Shown: in pieces, positions 14,840-24,413 of the stretch | Layout: each line of letters opens with the position of its first letter | Position numbering within the stretch: the stretch's first letter is position 1 | Assembly: GCF_016887565.1 (NCBI RefSeq) | Contig: NZ_CP069396.1 | Coordinates: 62,001 to 126,000, forward strand | DNA: 64,000 bases | From: Archangium violaceum | Lineage (GTDB): Bacteria; Myxococcota; Myxococcia; Myxococcales; Myxococcaceae | Direction: 5' to 3' | The notes under the pieces: generated by a model | Databases searched by the model: none | What the model saw: only the letters and a program-made list of their open reading frames with translations | Told to the model about the DNA's origin: nothing | Program-made: the position numbers and the translations under genes

Positions 14840-16588
14840 CTACGCCGGACCGGCCTCGCCGACGCGCTGGATGAAGTAGTGCAGCTCCAGATACTTCCGG
14901 CCGAAGAACCACATCTCGTGGCGGGCTCGCAGCACCACCGCTGGGTCATCGCAGGGCGGCTCCGTCGCGGGCGTGCCCTCGGCGCTCCAGACCCAGATGG
15001 TCTCGTTGAGGGGCAGCCGCAGCGGGAGCAGCGGGTTGGCCAGGTACACGCCCTGGTCCCCGCCCGGCGCGTCCTCCTGCGCGCATGAGGTGAGCCGCAG
15101 CCCCGTGCCTCCCGGCGCGTCATGGTCCAGCCGCAGGACGCTGGTCATGTTGGAGAAGGGCAGGGGGAACGCGATGTTCATGTACCGCATCGCCCCGGCC
15201 ACGTGGCTGGAGTAGGCGGCCACGTAGATGGGGCTCCCATCGCTCTCGTAGGTGCGGATCCACCCGCGCACGCGCTCGCGCCCATCCGCTCTGTCATCCA
15301 CCGCGACGATGGTGCCCTTCACGCCGTGACGCTGGTGGTTCGCGGCGCTCGGCAGGACGAGCTGCTGCACCCGCCGCGCGAACCAGCCCCACAGCCGGCC
15401 GCCGAGCCGGAAGCCCGGCTTCCAGTCCGGGACGACCCAGAGCGTGTAGCTCGCGGTGTGCTCGTAGAAGCGCCGGACCTCGGGGGCCACCCGGAGCGGG
15501 TCGAAGTCTGGGCGCGCGTACTCGGAGAAGTCGTCCACGAGGCCCGTGGGGTGGCGCCCGTCCGGGGGCGCGAGGCGCTCGAAGAAGCGCGGGCCCGTGC
15601 GCCCGCGGGAGCTCAGTCGGCTGAACACCACGCCGGCCACGTTGGCGCGCGAGGCGGGATTCAGCAGGCGCATCCCGAGCAGCCCGAGCCCCACGAAGCC
15701 CAGCGCGTTCAGCGTGCCGTGGAAGCGGAGCATGGTGGGCAGCGCCACGAGGCTCGGGCGGAAGAGGCCCCAGAGCCCGGCGAGCGTAGTGGAAACGAGC
15801 ACCGCGAGGCCCGAGCCGACCAGCAGCCCGCGGCCCGCGCCCCCGGAGCGCACCCGCGAGGCCCCCAGGAACAGGAGCCCCGCCACTCCGGGCAACAGGA
15901 GCATGTAGAGCGTCACGCCGAGCACCTCGAGGACGCGGTGGCCGGCGATGCCCGCGGCGAGCAGGGGGAAGGCCCCCATCAACCCCACGGTGATGACGGA
16001 ATGGAGCCGCCAGGCACGAGGGACCGAGGCCCGGTGGGGCCAGAGGAGCCGGCCGAGCAGTCCCACGAGGAGCAGGGCCCCGAAGGCGGCGAAGTGGAAG
16101 TGGATGGCGGTGAGCAGCACCCAGAGTCCCTGGAAGCCCAGGAACGAGAAGTCCCCCAACCAGGCGAGCATCCAGACGGCGCCGCCCGGGAGGAACAGCA
16201 GGGCCCCGTCGAGGGCCAGCTCCTCCACGAGGAACGCGCTGCGCCCGGCCAGCCGCGCGAGTCCATGCAGCGCGGCGCAGACGGTGAAGAGCAGATAGGG
16301 CAGTCCCAGGGCGAGCCGGGCCTGCCAGGGCGACTCCAGGACGAACGCCGGCACGAGCGCCAGGGCCCCGATGGGCAGGAGGACACGGGCCAGCGTGTAC
16401 AGCCGGGAGGCGCGCCCCCCGGAGCGCACGGGGACGGCGGTGAGTGGGAGGCCCAGCGGGACGAGCACGAGCGGCGCGAGCAGGAAGAGCGTCTGGGCCA
16501 GGAGGAACTCGTGAAACCCCTCCGTGGCCCACCGCCACACCAGCAGGGTGACCCAGATTCCCACTCCCACCACGGGCCCGCGCGTCAT
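14840..16588 (-). CDS. YndJ-like integral membrane protein with soluble C-terminal domain
   Basis: A 582-residue protein. Residues 1-330 contain about nine to ten hydrophobic segments, with conserved-looking HFHFAAFGALLLVG (near 165) and the closing RFHGTLNALGFVGLG, a segment typical of YndJ-family proteins. Residues about 340-575 form a soluble domain (FSEYARPDFDP, FYEHTASYTLWVVPDWKPGFR, RYMNIAFPLPFSNMTSVLRL) that other YndJ-like proteins also carry. The substrate and function are unknown. The ATG at 16588 begins directly before the first membrane segment. No operon partner is visible. Confidence 0.75.
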   Translation of the reverse strand: MTRGPVVGVGIWVTLLVWRWATEGFHEFLLAQTLFLLAPLVLVPLGLPLTAVPVRSGGRASRLYTLARVLLPIGALALVPAFVLESPWQARLALGLPYLLFTVCAALHGLARLAGRSAFLVEELALDGALLFLPGGAVWMLAWLGDFSFLGFQGLWVLLTAIHFHFAAFGALLLVGLLGRLLWPHRASVPRAWRLHSVITVGLMGAFPLLAAGIAGHRVLEVLGVTLYMLLLPGVAGLLFLGASRVRSGGAGRGLLVGSGLAVLVSTTLAGLWGLFRPSLVALPTMLRFHGTLNALGFVGLGLLGMRLLNPASRANVAGVVFSRLSSRGRTGPRFFERLAPPDGRHPTGLVDDFSEYARPDFDPLRVAPEVRRFYEHTASYTLWVVPDWKPGFRLGGRLWGWFARRVQQLVLPSAANHQRHGVKGTIVAVDDRADGRERVRGWIRTYESDGSPIYVAAYSSHVAGAMRYMNIAFPLPFSNMTSVLRLDHDAPGGTGLRLTSCAQEDAPGGDQGVYLANPLLPLRLPLNETIWVWSAEGTPATEPPCDDPAVVLRARHEMWFFGRKYLELHYFIQRVGEAGPA

Positions 16589-16608
16589 GGCTCACACCCT
16601 AACGCCGG

Positions 16609-17895
16609 TCACGGATTCCAGGAGTGGACCTCGAGCCAGTCGATCTGGAACAGGGCCTGGCTCACGGTGGGCCAGCGGTTGTTGTACACGCTGAGCATGA
16701 AGCCCACGTACATCTGCTCGTCCGGAATCCTCGCGGGGTCGGTGACCGTGCCCCAGACAACGCCGTCGACCTTGTAGACGAGCTTGTTCGGCGTCCACTC
16801 GACGCTCCACTCGTGCCAGTCGGTGCCCGCGGCCCAGCTCGGCGCGGTGTGCGTCTCCCAGGCGTCGCTCGGGCCGCAGCCGTAGTGCGTGAAGGCGCCC
16901 ATCGGGTTGCGGTCGCCGTCGTGGTTGGCGTCGAAGTCCTCGAACCAGTCCAGCTCGCAGGGATGCGACTGGCTGTAGGTGCCCTGTCCCGGCCTCGGCC
17001 ACAGCAGGGCCGCCAGCGTGACGTCCGGGGCGTTGTCGACCCGCAGGCGGGCCACGACCTTGCCGTACTGGATGAACGGAGCGTTCCATCGGTTCAGGCT
17101 CGCCCAGCCGGTGGTGTAGCCACCCGAGTTGCGGAACGCGAGGTTCAGAGAGCCGTTGCCCACCCAGGTGTTCTCATTCGTCACCCAGCTGTTCTGGTAT
17201 TGGAAGCCGCTGTCCGGGTTCCAGGCGGACAGGTCCAGGGCCGCGTTGAAGTCCTCGCGGTAGATGCGGGTGAAGGTCCCCGGCACATCCCCGCCCGGGT
17301 CGCCACCACCGCCGTTGGGGTCGATGAACTCGACGGTGAAGGTCTCCCAGCCCTGAGCGGAACCGGCCGCGCAGGTCAGGGTGCCGCCGCCGCCATTCAA
17401 GGCCGAGCAGTAGGAGCCATTGAAGGCCTTGAGGGCGACCTGGTCTCCCGTGTGGATCTTCCCGCCCTGGTGCCAGTTGTTGAGCTTCTCGACGGTGAAG
17501 GTCTCCCAGCCGAGCTGGTTCGTCGTGCTCGCGTTGACGACGCCGCATGAGGTGTCCCAGAGGTCCCAGCTGCCGCCACAGGCGGTTTGCAGGAAGTGGG
17601 TGCCATCGTTCGCGCGGAAGTTGACCTGACTGCCATGCCAGAGCTCCCAGGACTCGCTCTGGTTGAAGACATCCAGATACTCCCAGGCGCCGGGCCTCGC
17701 GCCCTGGATCTGGACGTCCGAGCCACCGCCGTTCATGGCGGAGACATAGACGCCATTCATCGACTTCAACACGATTCTTCCATTGGGAAGACCCGAGGCG
17801 GCCCGGGCCTGGCTCGAGGCCAGCAGGAGGCAGAGAGCGCTCAAGAGGGAGCACGGCAAAGACATCTGCCAGCGGGCGGACGTACGCATGACCAT
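16609..17895 (-). CDS. secreted GH16 beta-glucanase with N-terminal fascin-like domain
   Basis: A 428-residue exported enzyme. A signal peptide (hydrophobic to about residue 30, cleavage near ARAA) leads into residues 35-180, which look like a fascin/beta-trefoil carbohydrate-binding module (VSAMNGGGSDVQIQ, WETFTVEKLN, then a second WETFTVEF). A Gly/Pro/Asp linker follows (about 183-195). The catalytic domain (about 200-428) has the GH16 signature E-x-D-x-x-E as CELDWFEDFD, with WHEWSVEWTP downstream. It should hydrolyse beta-1,3 or mixed-linkage glucans, useful against fungal or yeast walls. I chose the ATG at 17895 because GAGGAAC sits just upstream. Confidence 0.88.
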   Translation of the reverse strand: MVMRTSARWQMSLPCSLLSALCLLLASSQARAASGLPNGRIVLKSMNGVYVSAMNGGGSDVQIQGARPGAWEYLDVFNQSESWELWHGSQVNFRANDGTHFLQTACGGSWDLWDTSCGVVNASTTNQLGWETFTVEKLNNWHQGGKIHTGDQVALKAFNGSYCSALNGGGGTLTCAAGSAQGWETFTVEFIDPNGGGGDPGGDVPGTFTRIYREDFNAALDLSAWNPDSGFQYQNSWVTNENTWVGNGSLNLAFRNSGGYTTGWASLNRWNAPFIQYGKVVARLRVDNAPDVTLAALLWPRPGQGTYSQSHPCELDWFEDFDANHDGDRNPMGAFTHYGCGPSDAWETHTAPSWAAGTDWHEWSVEWTPNKLVYKVDGVVWGTVTDPARIPDEQMYVGFMLSVYNNRWPTVSQALFQIDWLEVHSWNP

Positions 17896-18048
17896 GAAGT
17901 TCCTCGAGGTGAAAGTCTTTCCACGGAGGGCGGAGGCGAGGCTTCGGCTGAAGACAGACGGACTCGTCCGCCATCCGGGTTTTGCTTGGTAATGGGAACT
18001 TGCCTGGGAATCAAATTTTAAGACTCTGGGACAGCCCACCATTGAACA

Positions 18049-19482
18049 CTACAGGGCGGCGTGGACCGGAGGCCGGCGGGAGGCCCAGGGCCGGGCGCGC
18101 TCGAGCTGGGCCGCGAGGCGGAACAACGTGGCCTCGTCACCCCAGCGGCCGGCGAACTGGACGCCGATGGGCAGTCCGTCGCTCCAGTACAGCGGCACCG
18201 ACATGGCGGGCTGGCCGGTGAAGTTGAACAGCGCGGTGAAGGGGCAGAAGGTGAAGATGCGGTCGATCCATTCCTCGGCGGTCATCCGGACATTGGCGTC
18301 CACCACGCCGAGCTTGTAGGGCGGCACGGCCACCGTCGGCGTCAACAGCAGGTCGTAGCCGGTGAAGAACCGGCCCACCGCGCGCGTGACCTGGTTCACC
18401 GTCGCGAACGCGAGCTGCAGCTCGGTCGCTGTGAGGCCGCGCCCGTACTGCACGGTGGCCCAGGTGGTCGCCTCCAGCGTCTCCTCGGGGGAGCGCCCGG
18501 TCGCGGCGGCCATGCCTCCCACCCAGACGGCGAGGTTGGAGCTCCAGATGACGGTGTTGGCGTGGTTGAAGCCCGAGGCGTCGAACTGGGGCGAGGCCTC
18601 GACGACCTCGTGGCCCAGCTCCTGGCACAGCCGCGCCGCGTCCTCCACGGCGGCGACGCACTCGGGGCTGACGGGCACGCCGGAGGGGGGAACGCGGGAG
18701 AGCGCGATGCGGAGGCGTCCCGGCTCGCGCTCCAGCTCCTTCAGGTAGGGGCGCTCGGGGGCTTGAATCTGGTACGGCTCTCCCACGTCCGGGCCCAGGG
18801 TGGCGTCGAGCATGGCGGCGCTGTCGCGCACCGAACGGGAGACGACGTGCTCGATGCCCAGCCCGTTCAACCCGTCGGCGGCGTCCGGTCCGATGGGCGT
18901 GCGGCCGCGGGTGGGCTTGAGGCCGAACACGCCGCACAACGAGGCGGGGATGCGGATGGAGCCCCCTCCATCGTTGGCGTGCGCGAGGGGGACGATGCCG
19001 GCCTGCACGGCCGCCGCCGAGCCGCCGCTGGAGCCGCCGGTGCTGTACTCCGGGTTCCACGGGTTGCGCGAGGGCCCGTGGAAGAGGGGCTCGGTGGTGA
19101 CGTTGAAGGCCATCTCGGGGGTGTTGGTGCGGCCCACGGGGACGATGCCGGCCTGGCGGAAGCGGGCCATGAGCTCGGAGTCCTGGGGCATGACGAGACC
19201 CGCGGCGAGCCGGCTCCCCATCTCGCAGGGAACGTTGGCGGCGTGGAGGACGGCGTCCTTGAGGAGGAAGGGCACCCCGGTGAAGGGCCCCTGGGGCAGG
19301 CCTCGCGTCAGCGTGGCCCTGGCCTCGTCCCGCATGGGAGCGACGACGGCGTTGATGCGCGGGTTGACGCGCTCGATGGCCGCGAGCGCGGTCTGGACGA
19401 GCTCCTCGGGGGTGACCTCCTTGCTGCGCACGAGCTCCGCCAGTCCGAGTCCATCGTACTGCGTGTATTCGTTCAGCTTCAT
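18049..19482 (-). CDS. amidase (amidase-signature family)
   Basis: A 477-residue enzyme of the amidase-signature family. The Ser-cisSer-Lys triad is visible: Lys in FLLKDA (near 76), the cis-Ser in the Gly/Ser-rich [13 protein letters not shown] (near 150) and the nucleophilic Ser in [12 protein letters not shown] (near 175). The length is standard. It hydrolyses a C-N amide bond; the substrate cannot be read from sequence. There is no GatB/GatC context, so it is not a tRNA amidotransferase subunit. It is divergent from the uvrA-like gene. Confidence 0.9.
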   Translation of the reverse strand: MKLNEYTQYDGLGLAELVRSKEVTPEELVQTALAAIERVNPRINAVVAPMRDEARATLTRGLPQGPFTGVPFLLKDAVLHAANVPCEMGSRLAAGLVMPQDSELMARFRQAGIVPVGRTNTPEMAFNVTTEPLFHGPSRNPWNPEYSTGGSSGGSAAAVQAGIVPLAHANDGGGSIRIPASLCGVFGLKPTRGRTPIGPDAADGLNGLGIEHVVSRSVRDSAAMLDATLGPDVGEPYQIQAPERPYLKELEREPGRLRIALSRVPPSGVPVSPECVAAVEDAARLCQELGHEVVEASPQFDASGFNHANTVIWSSNLAVWVGGMAAATGRSPEETLEATTWATVQYGRGLTATELQLAFATVNQVTRAVGRFFTGYDLLLTPTVAVPPYKLGVVDANVRMTAEEWIDRIFTFCPFTALFNFTGQPAMSVPLYWSDGLPIGVQFAGRWGDEATLFRLAAQLERARPWASRRPPVHAAL

Positions 19483-19656
19483 GGCGAGGGGTTCCTTTCG
19501 CGACCGGGACGGTGAGCCTCCGAGTCCCTGGTCTCTGCTGTGCCCGAAGGGCGGGCCGGGCGCCAGAGGGGGTGGCGTTTTGAAACCCGCGGGCTACCTT
19601 GGGGCGAAGGTGTGGCACCCTGCCCGGCACCTTCACGCTCTCCCTGTGTGGTGCGA

Positions 19657-22209
19657 ATGCGCGGACTTCGCGGTCATCCCTCTTCAGAGACTTCAAGCGA
19701 CACGAGGACGGGGTTCGTCCGGGTTCGGGGGGCGCGCGAGCACAACCTGAAGAACGTGGACGTCGAAATCCCACGGGACGCCCTGGTCGTCTTCACGGGG
19801 GTGTCCGGGTCGGGCAAGTCCTCGCTGGCGTTCGGGACGCTCTACGCGGAGGCCCAGCGGCGGTACTTCGAGTCGGTGGCCCCGTACGCGAGGCGGCTGA
19901 TCGACCAGGCCGGAGTCCCCGAGGTGGATGCGATCGACGGGCTGCCGCCAGCGGTGGCGCTGCAGCAGCACCGGGGCGCGCCGACGACGCGCTCGTCGGT
20001 GGGGAGCGTGACGACGATCGCCAACTCGCTGCGGCTGTTGTACTCGCGAGCGGGGAGCTACCCGCCGAACCAGCCGCACCTGGACTCGGACGCGTTCTCG
20101 CCGAACACACCGGCGGGGGCGTGTCCGAACTGCCATGGACTGGGCCGGGTGTACGAGGTGACCGAGCGCTCGATGGTGCCGGATGACTCGCTGACCATTC
20201 GCGAGCGGGCGGTGGCGGCGTGGCCGCCGGCGTGGCACGGGCAGAACCTGCGCGACATCCTGGTGACGCTCGGTTACGACGTGGACCGCCCGTGGAGGGA
20301 GCTGCCCCAGAAGGACCGGGAGTGGATCCTCTTCACGGAGGAGCAGCCGACGGTGCCGGTGTACGCGGGCTTCACGCCGGCGGAGACGCGGCGGGCGCTC
20401 AAGCGCAAGGAGCCTCCCAGCTACATGGGGACGTTCACGAGCGCCAGGAAGTACGTGTTGCAGACCTTCGCCACGACGCAGAGCGCGCTGATGAAGAAGC
20501 GCGTGTCGCAGTACATGGTGAGCGGGGCGTGCCGGCTGTGCCAGGGCAAGCGGCTGCGTCGCGAGTCGCTGTCGGTCACCTTCGCGGGGCTGGACATCGG
20601 CGAGCTGTCGAGGCTGCCGTTGAAGCGGGTGGCGGACATCTTGAAGCCGGCGACGGACGGGACGGCCCCTGGGGCGGCGAAGCTGGCGCGGGAGCACCCG
20701 GAGAAGGCGCTGGTGGCCGAGCGGATCGCGAAGGATCTGCTGGGGCGAATCCAGGTGCTGACGGAGCTGGGGCTGGGGTACCTGTCGCTGGAGCGGAGCA
20801 CGCCGACGCTCTCGCCCGGGGAGCTCCAGCGGCTGCGGCTGGCGACGCAGGTTCGCTCGAACCTGTTTGGCGTGGTGTACGTGCTCGACGAGCCGTCGGC
20901 GGGGCTCCATCCGGCGGACACCGAGGCGTTGCTGAAGGCGCTCGACCAGCTGAAGGGCTCGGGGAATTCGCTGTTCGTGGTGGAGCACGAGGTGGACGTC
21001 ATCCGGCACGCGGACTGGGTGGTCGACGTCGGACCGGCCGCGGGCGAGAAGGGCGGGCAGATCCTCTACAGTGGCCCGCTGGAAGGGCTCGAAGCGGTGA
21101 AGGCGTCGCAGACGCGGCGCTACCTCTTCGGGGCGGGGGAGACCGTGCCGCGCCGCACACCGCGCTCACCCAAGGGGTGGCTGCGGCTCGAGGGCGTCAC
21201 CCGCAACAACCTGCACGGCCTGGAGGTCGAATTCCCGCTGGGCGTCTTCACCACGGTGACGGGCGTCTCGGGCTCGGGGAAGTCGAGTCTGGTGAGCCAG
21301 GTGTTGGTGGAACTGGTGGCCGAGCAGCTCGGTCATGAGCTCCCCGAGGACGAGGAGGAGGGTGAGGAGCTGGAGCGGGCCGTAGTGCTGACCACGGGGG
21401 GCCGGATCGCCGACGGGATGGAGGGCATCAAGCGGCTGGTGCGAGTGGACCAGAAGCCGATCGGGCGCACGCCGAGGTCGAACCTGGCGACGTACACGGG
21501 GCTGTTCGACAGCGTGCGGAAGCTCTTCGCGGGGACGAAGGCGGCGCGGGCGCGGCGCTACGACGTGGGGCGGTTCTCGTTCAACGTGGCGAAGGGACGC
21601 TGCGAGACGTGCGAGGGCGAGGGCTTCGTGAGCGTCGAGCTGCTCTTCCTGCCGAGCGTCTATGCGCCGTGCCCGACGTGTCACGGTGCGCGCTACAACG
21701 CGAAGACGCTGGAGATCGAGTACCGGGGGAAGAACATCGCCGATGTGCTGGGGATGACGGTGGATGCGGCCCACGAGTTCTTCGCCGAGGAGCCGCAGGT
21801 GCTGCGCTCGCTGAGCGTGTTGCGAGAGGTGGGCCTGGGCTACTTGAGGCTGGGCCAGCCAGCGACGGAGCTTTCGGGCGGAGAGGCACAGCGGATCAAG
21901 CTCGCGACGGAGCTGCAACGGGTGCAGCGAGGCAACACGCTCTACATCCTGGACGAGCCCACGACGGGACTGCATCCGGCGGACGTGGACAAGCTGATGG
22001 CGCAGTTGGATGGGCTGGTGGAGTCGGGCAACACCGTCATCCTGGTCGAGCACGACATGCGAGTGATCGCGGCGAGCGACTGGGTCATCGACATGGGCCC
22101 GGGCGCCGGTGACGAGGGAGGCCGGGTGGTGGCATCGGGAACGCCCGCCGAGGTCGCCACCTCGTCAGCCAGTCGCACCGCGCCATTCCTGGCGCGTGTC
22201 GTGGGTTGA
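19657..22209 (+). CDS. uvrA: class II UvrA-like excinuclease ATPase
   Basis: An 850-residue tandem ABC ATPase of the UvrA family, shorter than canonical UvrA (about 940). The first Walker A is [13 protein letters not shown], with zinc-binding CPNCHG and CRLCQG. The first signature is LSPGELQ, where LSGGE is usual, and Walker B is [13 protein letters not shown]. The second half has [21 protein letters not shown] with [21 protein letters not shown] and [13 protein letters not shown]. The UvrB-binding region between the first Walker A and first zinc finger appears reduced, as in UvrA2 paralogues linked to resistance to DNA-binding drugs. I start at ATG 19657; the frame is open further upstream but without homology. 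Confidence 0.85.
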   Translation: MRGLRGHPSSETSSDTRTGFVRVRGAREHNLKNVDVEIPRDALVVFTGVSGSGKSSLAFGTLYAEAQRRYFESVAPYARRLIDQAGVPEVDAIDGLPPAVALQQHRGAPTTRSSVGSVTTIANSLRLLYSRAGSYPPNQPHLDSDAFSPNTPAGACPNCHGLGRVYEVTERSMVPDDSLTIRERAVAAWPPAWHGQNLRDILVTLGYDVDRPWRELPQKDREWILFTEEQPTVPVYAGFTPAETRRALKRKEPPSYMGTFTSARKYVLQTFATTQSALMKKRVSQYMVSGACRLCQGKRLRRESLSVTFAGLDIGELSRLPLKRVADILKPATDGTAPGAAKLAREHPEKALVAERIAKDLLGRIQVLTELGLGYLSLERSTPTLSPGELQRLRLATQVRSNLFGVVYVLDEPSAGLHPADTEALLKALDQLKGSGNSLFVVEHEVDVIRHADWVVDVGPAAGEKGGQILYSGPLEGLEAVKASQTRRYLFGAGETVPRRTPRSPKGWLRLEGVTRNNLHGLEVEFPLGVFTTVTGVSGSGKSSLVSQVLVELVAEQLGHELPEDEEEGEELERAVVLTTGGRIADGMEGIKRLVRVDQKPIGRTPRSNLATYTGLFDSVRKLFAGTKAARARRYDVGRFSFNVAKGRCETCEGEGFVSVELLFLPSVYAPCPTCHGARYNAKTLEIEYRGKNIADVLGMTVDAAHEFFAEEPQVLRSLSVLREVGLGYLRLGQPATELSGGEAQRIKLATELQRVQRGNTLYILDEPTTGLHPADVDKLMAQLDGLVESGNTVILVEHDMRVIAASDWVIDMGPGAGDEGGRVVASGTPAEVATSSASRTAPFLARVVG

Positions 22210-22280
22210 GTTCCCCGCACGGAGGTCAGCGGAGTGGGGGACTGACGGTGTGGAGTTCTTGACCCGTCAGGGGGCGTGTG

Positions 22281-22333
22281 GTCCGGTCCTGACGCTGCGT
22301 CATTCCTCGTGGCGCTCGGGTACGGGACCGGAC
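22281..22333 (+). promoter_or_regulatory. inverted repeat abutting the start of the defence-type ATPase gene
   Basis: GTCCGGTCC (22281-22289) and GGACCGGAC (22325-22333) form a perfect 9-bp stem with a 35-nt loop. The right arm ends one base before the ATG at 22335 and there is no other ribosome site. It could repress translation or serve as an operator. Confidence 0.4.
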
Positions 22334-22334
22334 G

Positions 22335-23570
22335 ATGAACACGCTGACGAAGTTCTCGATCAAGAAGTTCAGGAACGTTGCTCCGACGACCCTCGAGTTC
22401 CGCCCTGGTCTCAATGTGCTTCTCGGCAAGAACGCGGCCGGAAAGACGACCCTCCTTCGCTTGTTGTCCACGGCGGTGGGAGTTCCAGACGAGGCGCTCG
22501 AGGACGATGTGCTTGATGTGAGCTACCGCGTCTCCGGCGGGTTGCTCGACTTCGAGCACACGATCAAGAAGGTGCGGAGCAAGGAGCCGGCCCTTTCTCT
22601 CGATCCGGATCGACCCGTCGGAGAAGAACTCTCCAGCATCCAGCAAACCAACTCATTCGTCTTCGAGAAAAATGGCGTGGTCGTCATGAGCGCCGAAGTT
22701 CGCCCGAACGAAGTCGTACTCGAAAGGTCAGGCAAGCGGAGTCGTGTAGAGCTTCGATTTCTGAATGCACCGTTTACCTCCCTGTATCAGGCCCTGGTGA
22801 TGAGTGAACGGGACTCCGCGTCGGCGGAACTGGCGAAAGCGATCTTCTTGGCGGAAATCAAGAGCGCGGGCCGCATGGACGAAAGCCTTGAGCGATTCAA
22901 CAGGTTGCTTGGGGTGGAGGTGAGAAGAACAGATGCTGCTTCTGTTCGTCGCTGGTGGAATCTTGTGGAACTTCCACGATCAATTTCCAAAGTATTGAGG
23001 TTGTTGAAGCCAACACCAGAGGAAACATCGGCGATGTTCCCGGTGGATTTTCTCGAACGAGCCGCGCGCGTGCTCGGTTATGACTCCGCGAATGCGCGCT
23101 TCGATATTGAACGGCTCAGTGCAGGACCGAACCGACAGACTGTGCGCTTCAGCAATCTCCGGTTCTTCTTCAAACGACCTGGCGAGGAAGTCTCCCATGA
23201 CCTGCTCAGCTACGGTCAAAAGCGATTGCTCGCTTTCTTCGCTCATGCTGACGCATCGGAAGATCTGATCATCGCGGACGAGCTCGTCAACGGCCTCCAT
23301 CACGAGTGGATCCGGGCGTGTCTGGACGAAATCGGGGAGCGGCAGGCGTTCTTGACGAGCCAGAACCCTCTGCTGCTTGATTTCTTGCGGTTCGACAGCG
23401 TTGACGAGGTCCGTCGTACGTTCATCCTTTGCGAGCGCACCAGCGGTGAATCCGGTGCACAGCTCGTCTGGCGCAATCCCACGATGGACGAAGCCGAGTC
23501 CTTCTTCCTGGCGTACCAGACAGGGATTCAACGTGTCTCGGACATCCTGCTCACCAAGGGGCTCTGGTGA
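22335..23570 (+). CDS. AAA/SMC-like ATPase of a putative anti-phage pair
   Basis: A 411-residue ABC/SMC-type ATPase related to OLD and AAA_15/AAA_21 proteins. It begins with the typical FSIKKFRNV strand, then Walker A GKNAAGKT (31-38). The ABC-like signature LLSYGQKRLL is near 290, and Walker B DLIIADELVNGLHHEW is near 311-325, with Glu after Asp. The switch segment reads FLTSQNPLLL, so Gln replaces the usual His. The middle (about 90-270) is variable and probably the sensor or coiled coil. GC content falls in parts of the gene relative to its neighbours, suggesting acquisition. The Toprim-like gene begins 7 bp after the stop. The pair resembles the ATPase/Toprim layout of PARIS and OLD systems without matching either closely. 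Confidence 0.75.
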   Translation: MNTLTKFSIKKFRNVAPTTLEFRPGLNVLLGKNAAGKTTLLRLLSTAVGVPDEALEDDVLDVSYRVSGGLLDFEHTIKKVRSKEPALSLDPDRPVGEELSSIQQTNSFVFEKNGVVVMSAEVRPNEVVLERSGKRSRVELRFLNAPFTSLYQALVMSERDSASAELAKAIFLAEIKSAGRMDESLERFNRLLGVEVRRTDAASVRRWWNLVELPRSISKVLRLLKPTPEETSAMFPVDFLERAARVLGYDSANARFDIERLSAGPNRQTVRFSNLRFFFKRPGEEVSHDLLSYGQKRLLAFFAHADASEDLIIADELVNGLHHEWIRACLDEIGERQAFLTSQNPLLLDFLRFDSVDEVRRTFILCERTSGESGAQLVWRNPTMDEAESFFLAYQTGIQRVSDILLTKGLW

Positions 23571-23576
23571 CATGTC

Positions 23577-24353
23577 ATGGAAGCCCGCGCACGTATCCTC
23601 GTCCTGACCGAGGACTCTGGTAATCAGGCGCAGCCGACGATCCAGAAGCTCTTGAAGGAGGCGTTCAAGCTCGTGGTGGAGGGTGTCGATTTGAATCCGA
23701 ATCGGATTCGACTCGAACCCCTGCCCGAGAACGACCGAGCGCGCAACGCGGTCCGTGCCAACCAGTGGAAGGAACGGCCACCGACTCGGGAGACGATTGT
23801 TCTTCTCGAGCTGATCGCCGCTCAAGTGATGCAGCCGACGGGGTTCGTCGTCTTCCACTTCGATACGGACCGTGTGTGGACCGATCGCCATGAGAGCGAG
23901 CACCGTCAGAAGTTCGAGGAGATCATCCGAGATGGTGTGCGTCGTGTCCTGCGCGGCGAGACCGCGAGGCCCAGCGATCCGCGCCCTCGTCCGAAACTGA
24001 CGGAAGAGCAGATCCAAACGGCCCTGGATCGTCTCGTCATCCTGTCTCCCTGCTACAGCATCGAGTCCTGGCTCTACCAGGCAACGAAGGAACTGCTCGA
24101 GTATTGCCGAGGGGAACACGAGCTCGAGGAGCACGTGCAACTCATCGAATCGTGGTCCGCGAATCGGGCGCTCCTCGACGACGTCTTCAAACCCAAGGAC
24201 GATGCTCTGCCGTGTGTCGCTGACCACTACAACGAAGAGCTCGCCAAGGCCTTCCCGGCTGGAGACGTGTGGCTCGCCGAGCGGTCATTCTTCGAATCCG
24301 TCGAGCGACTTCGCTCCTGCTCCGCGCTGGTCAAGGCGCTCGGGTACGAATGA
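23577..24353 (+). CDS. Toprim-like (DUF4276/DUF4435-type) putative nuclease effector
   Basis: A 258-residue protein beginning ARILVLTEDSGN (Glu12), then GFVVFHFDTDRVW (Asp96-x-Asp98), then CYSIESWLYQ. A hydrophobic strand ending in Glu, a later strand ending in Asp-x-Asp, and a 'Y-x-I-E-x-W-L' element is the layout of Toprim-fold proteins in the DUF4276/DUF4435 group. Toprim domains cleave or join nucleic acids and serve as effectors beside ATPases in several abortive-infection systems. The start is 7 bp after the ATPase stop, so the genes are coupled. The specific family and activity are inference; another small accessory could be missed. Confidence 0.65.
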   Translation: MEARARILVLTEDSGNQAQPTIQKLLKEAFKLVVEGVDLNPNRIRLEPLPENDRARNAVRANQWKERPPTRETIVLLELIAAQVMQPTGFVVFHFDTDRVWTDRHESEHRQKFEEIIRDGVRRVLRGETARPSDPRPRPKLTEEQIQTALDRLVILSPCYSIESWLYQATKELLEYCRGEHELEEHVQLIESWSANRALLDDVFKPKDDALPCVADHYNEELAKAFPAGDVWLAERSFFESVERLRSCSALVKALGYE

Positions 24354-24413
24354 GGTGGTGTCCCCGCCGATGAAAAGGTGGCGGGGACGCCGAGCCGAGG
24401 TAGCGCGCGGCTC

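Noticed and set aside
15122-16777. A 551-codon plus-strand frame, Glu/Gln/Pro-rich, opposite the YndJ-like gene
   Set aside because: The amino-acid bias is the reverse complement of membrane-segment codons; no ribosome site and no homology.
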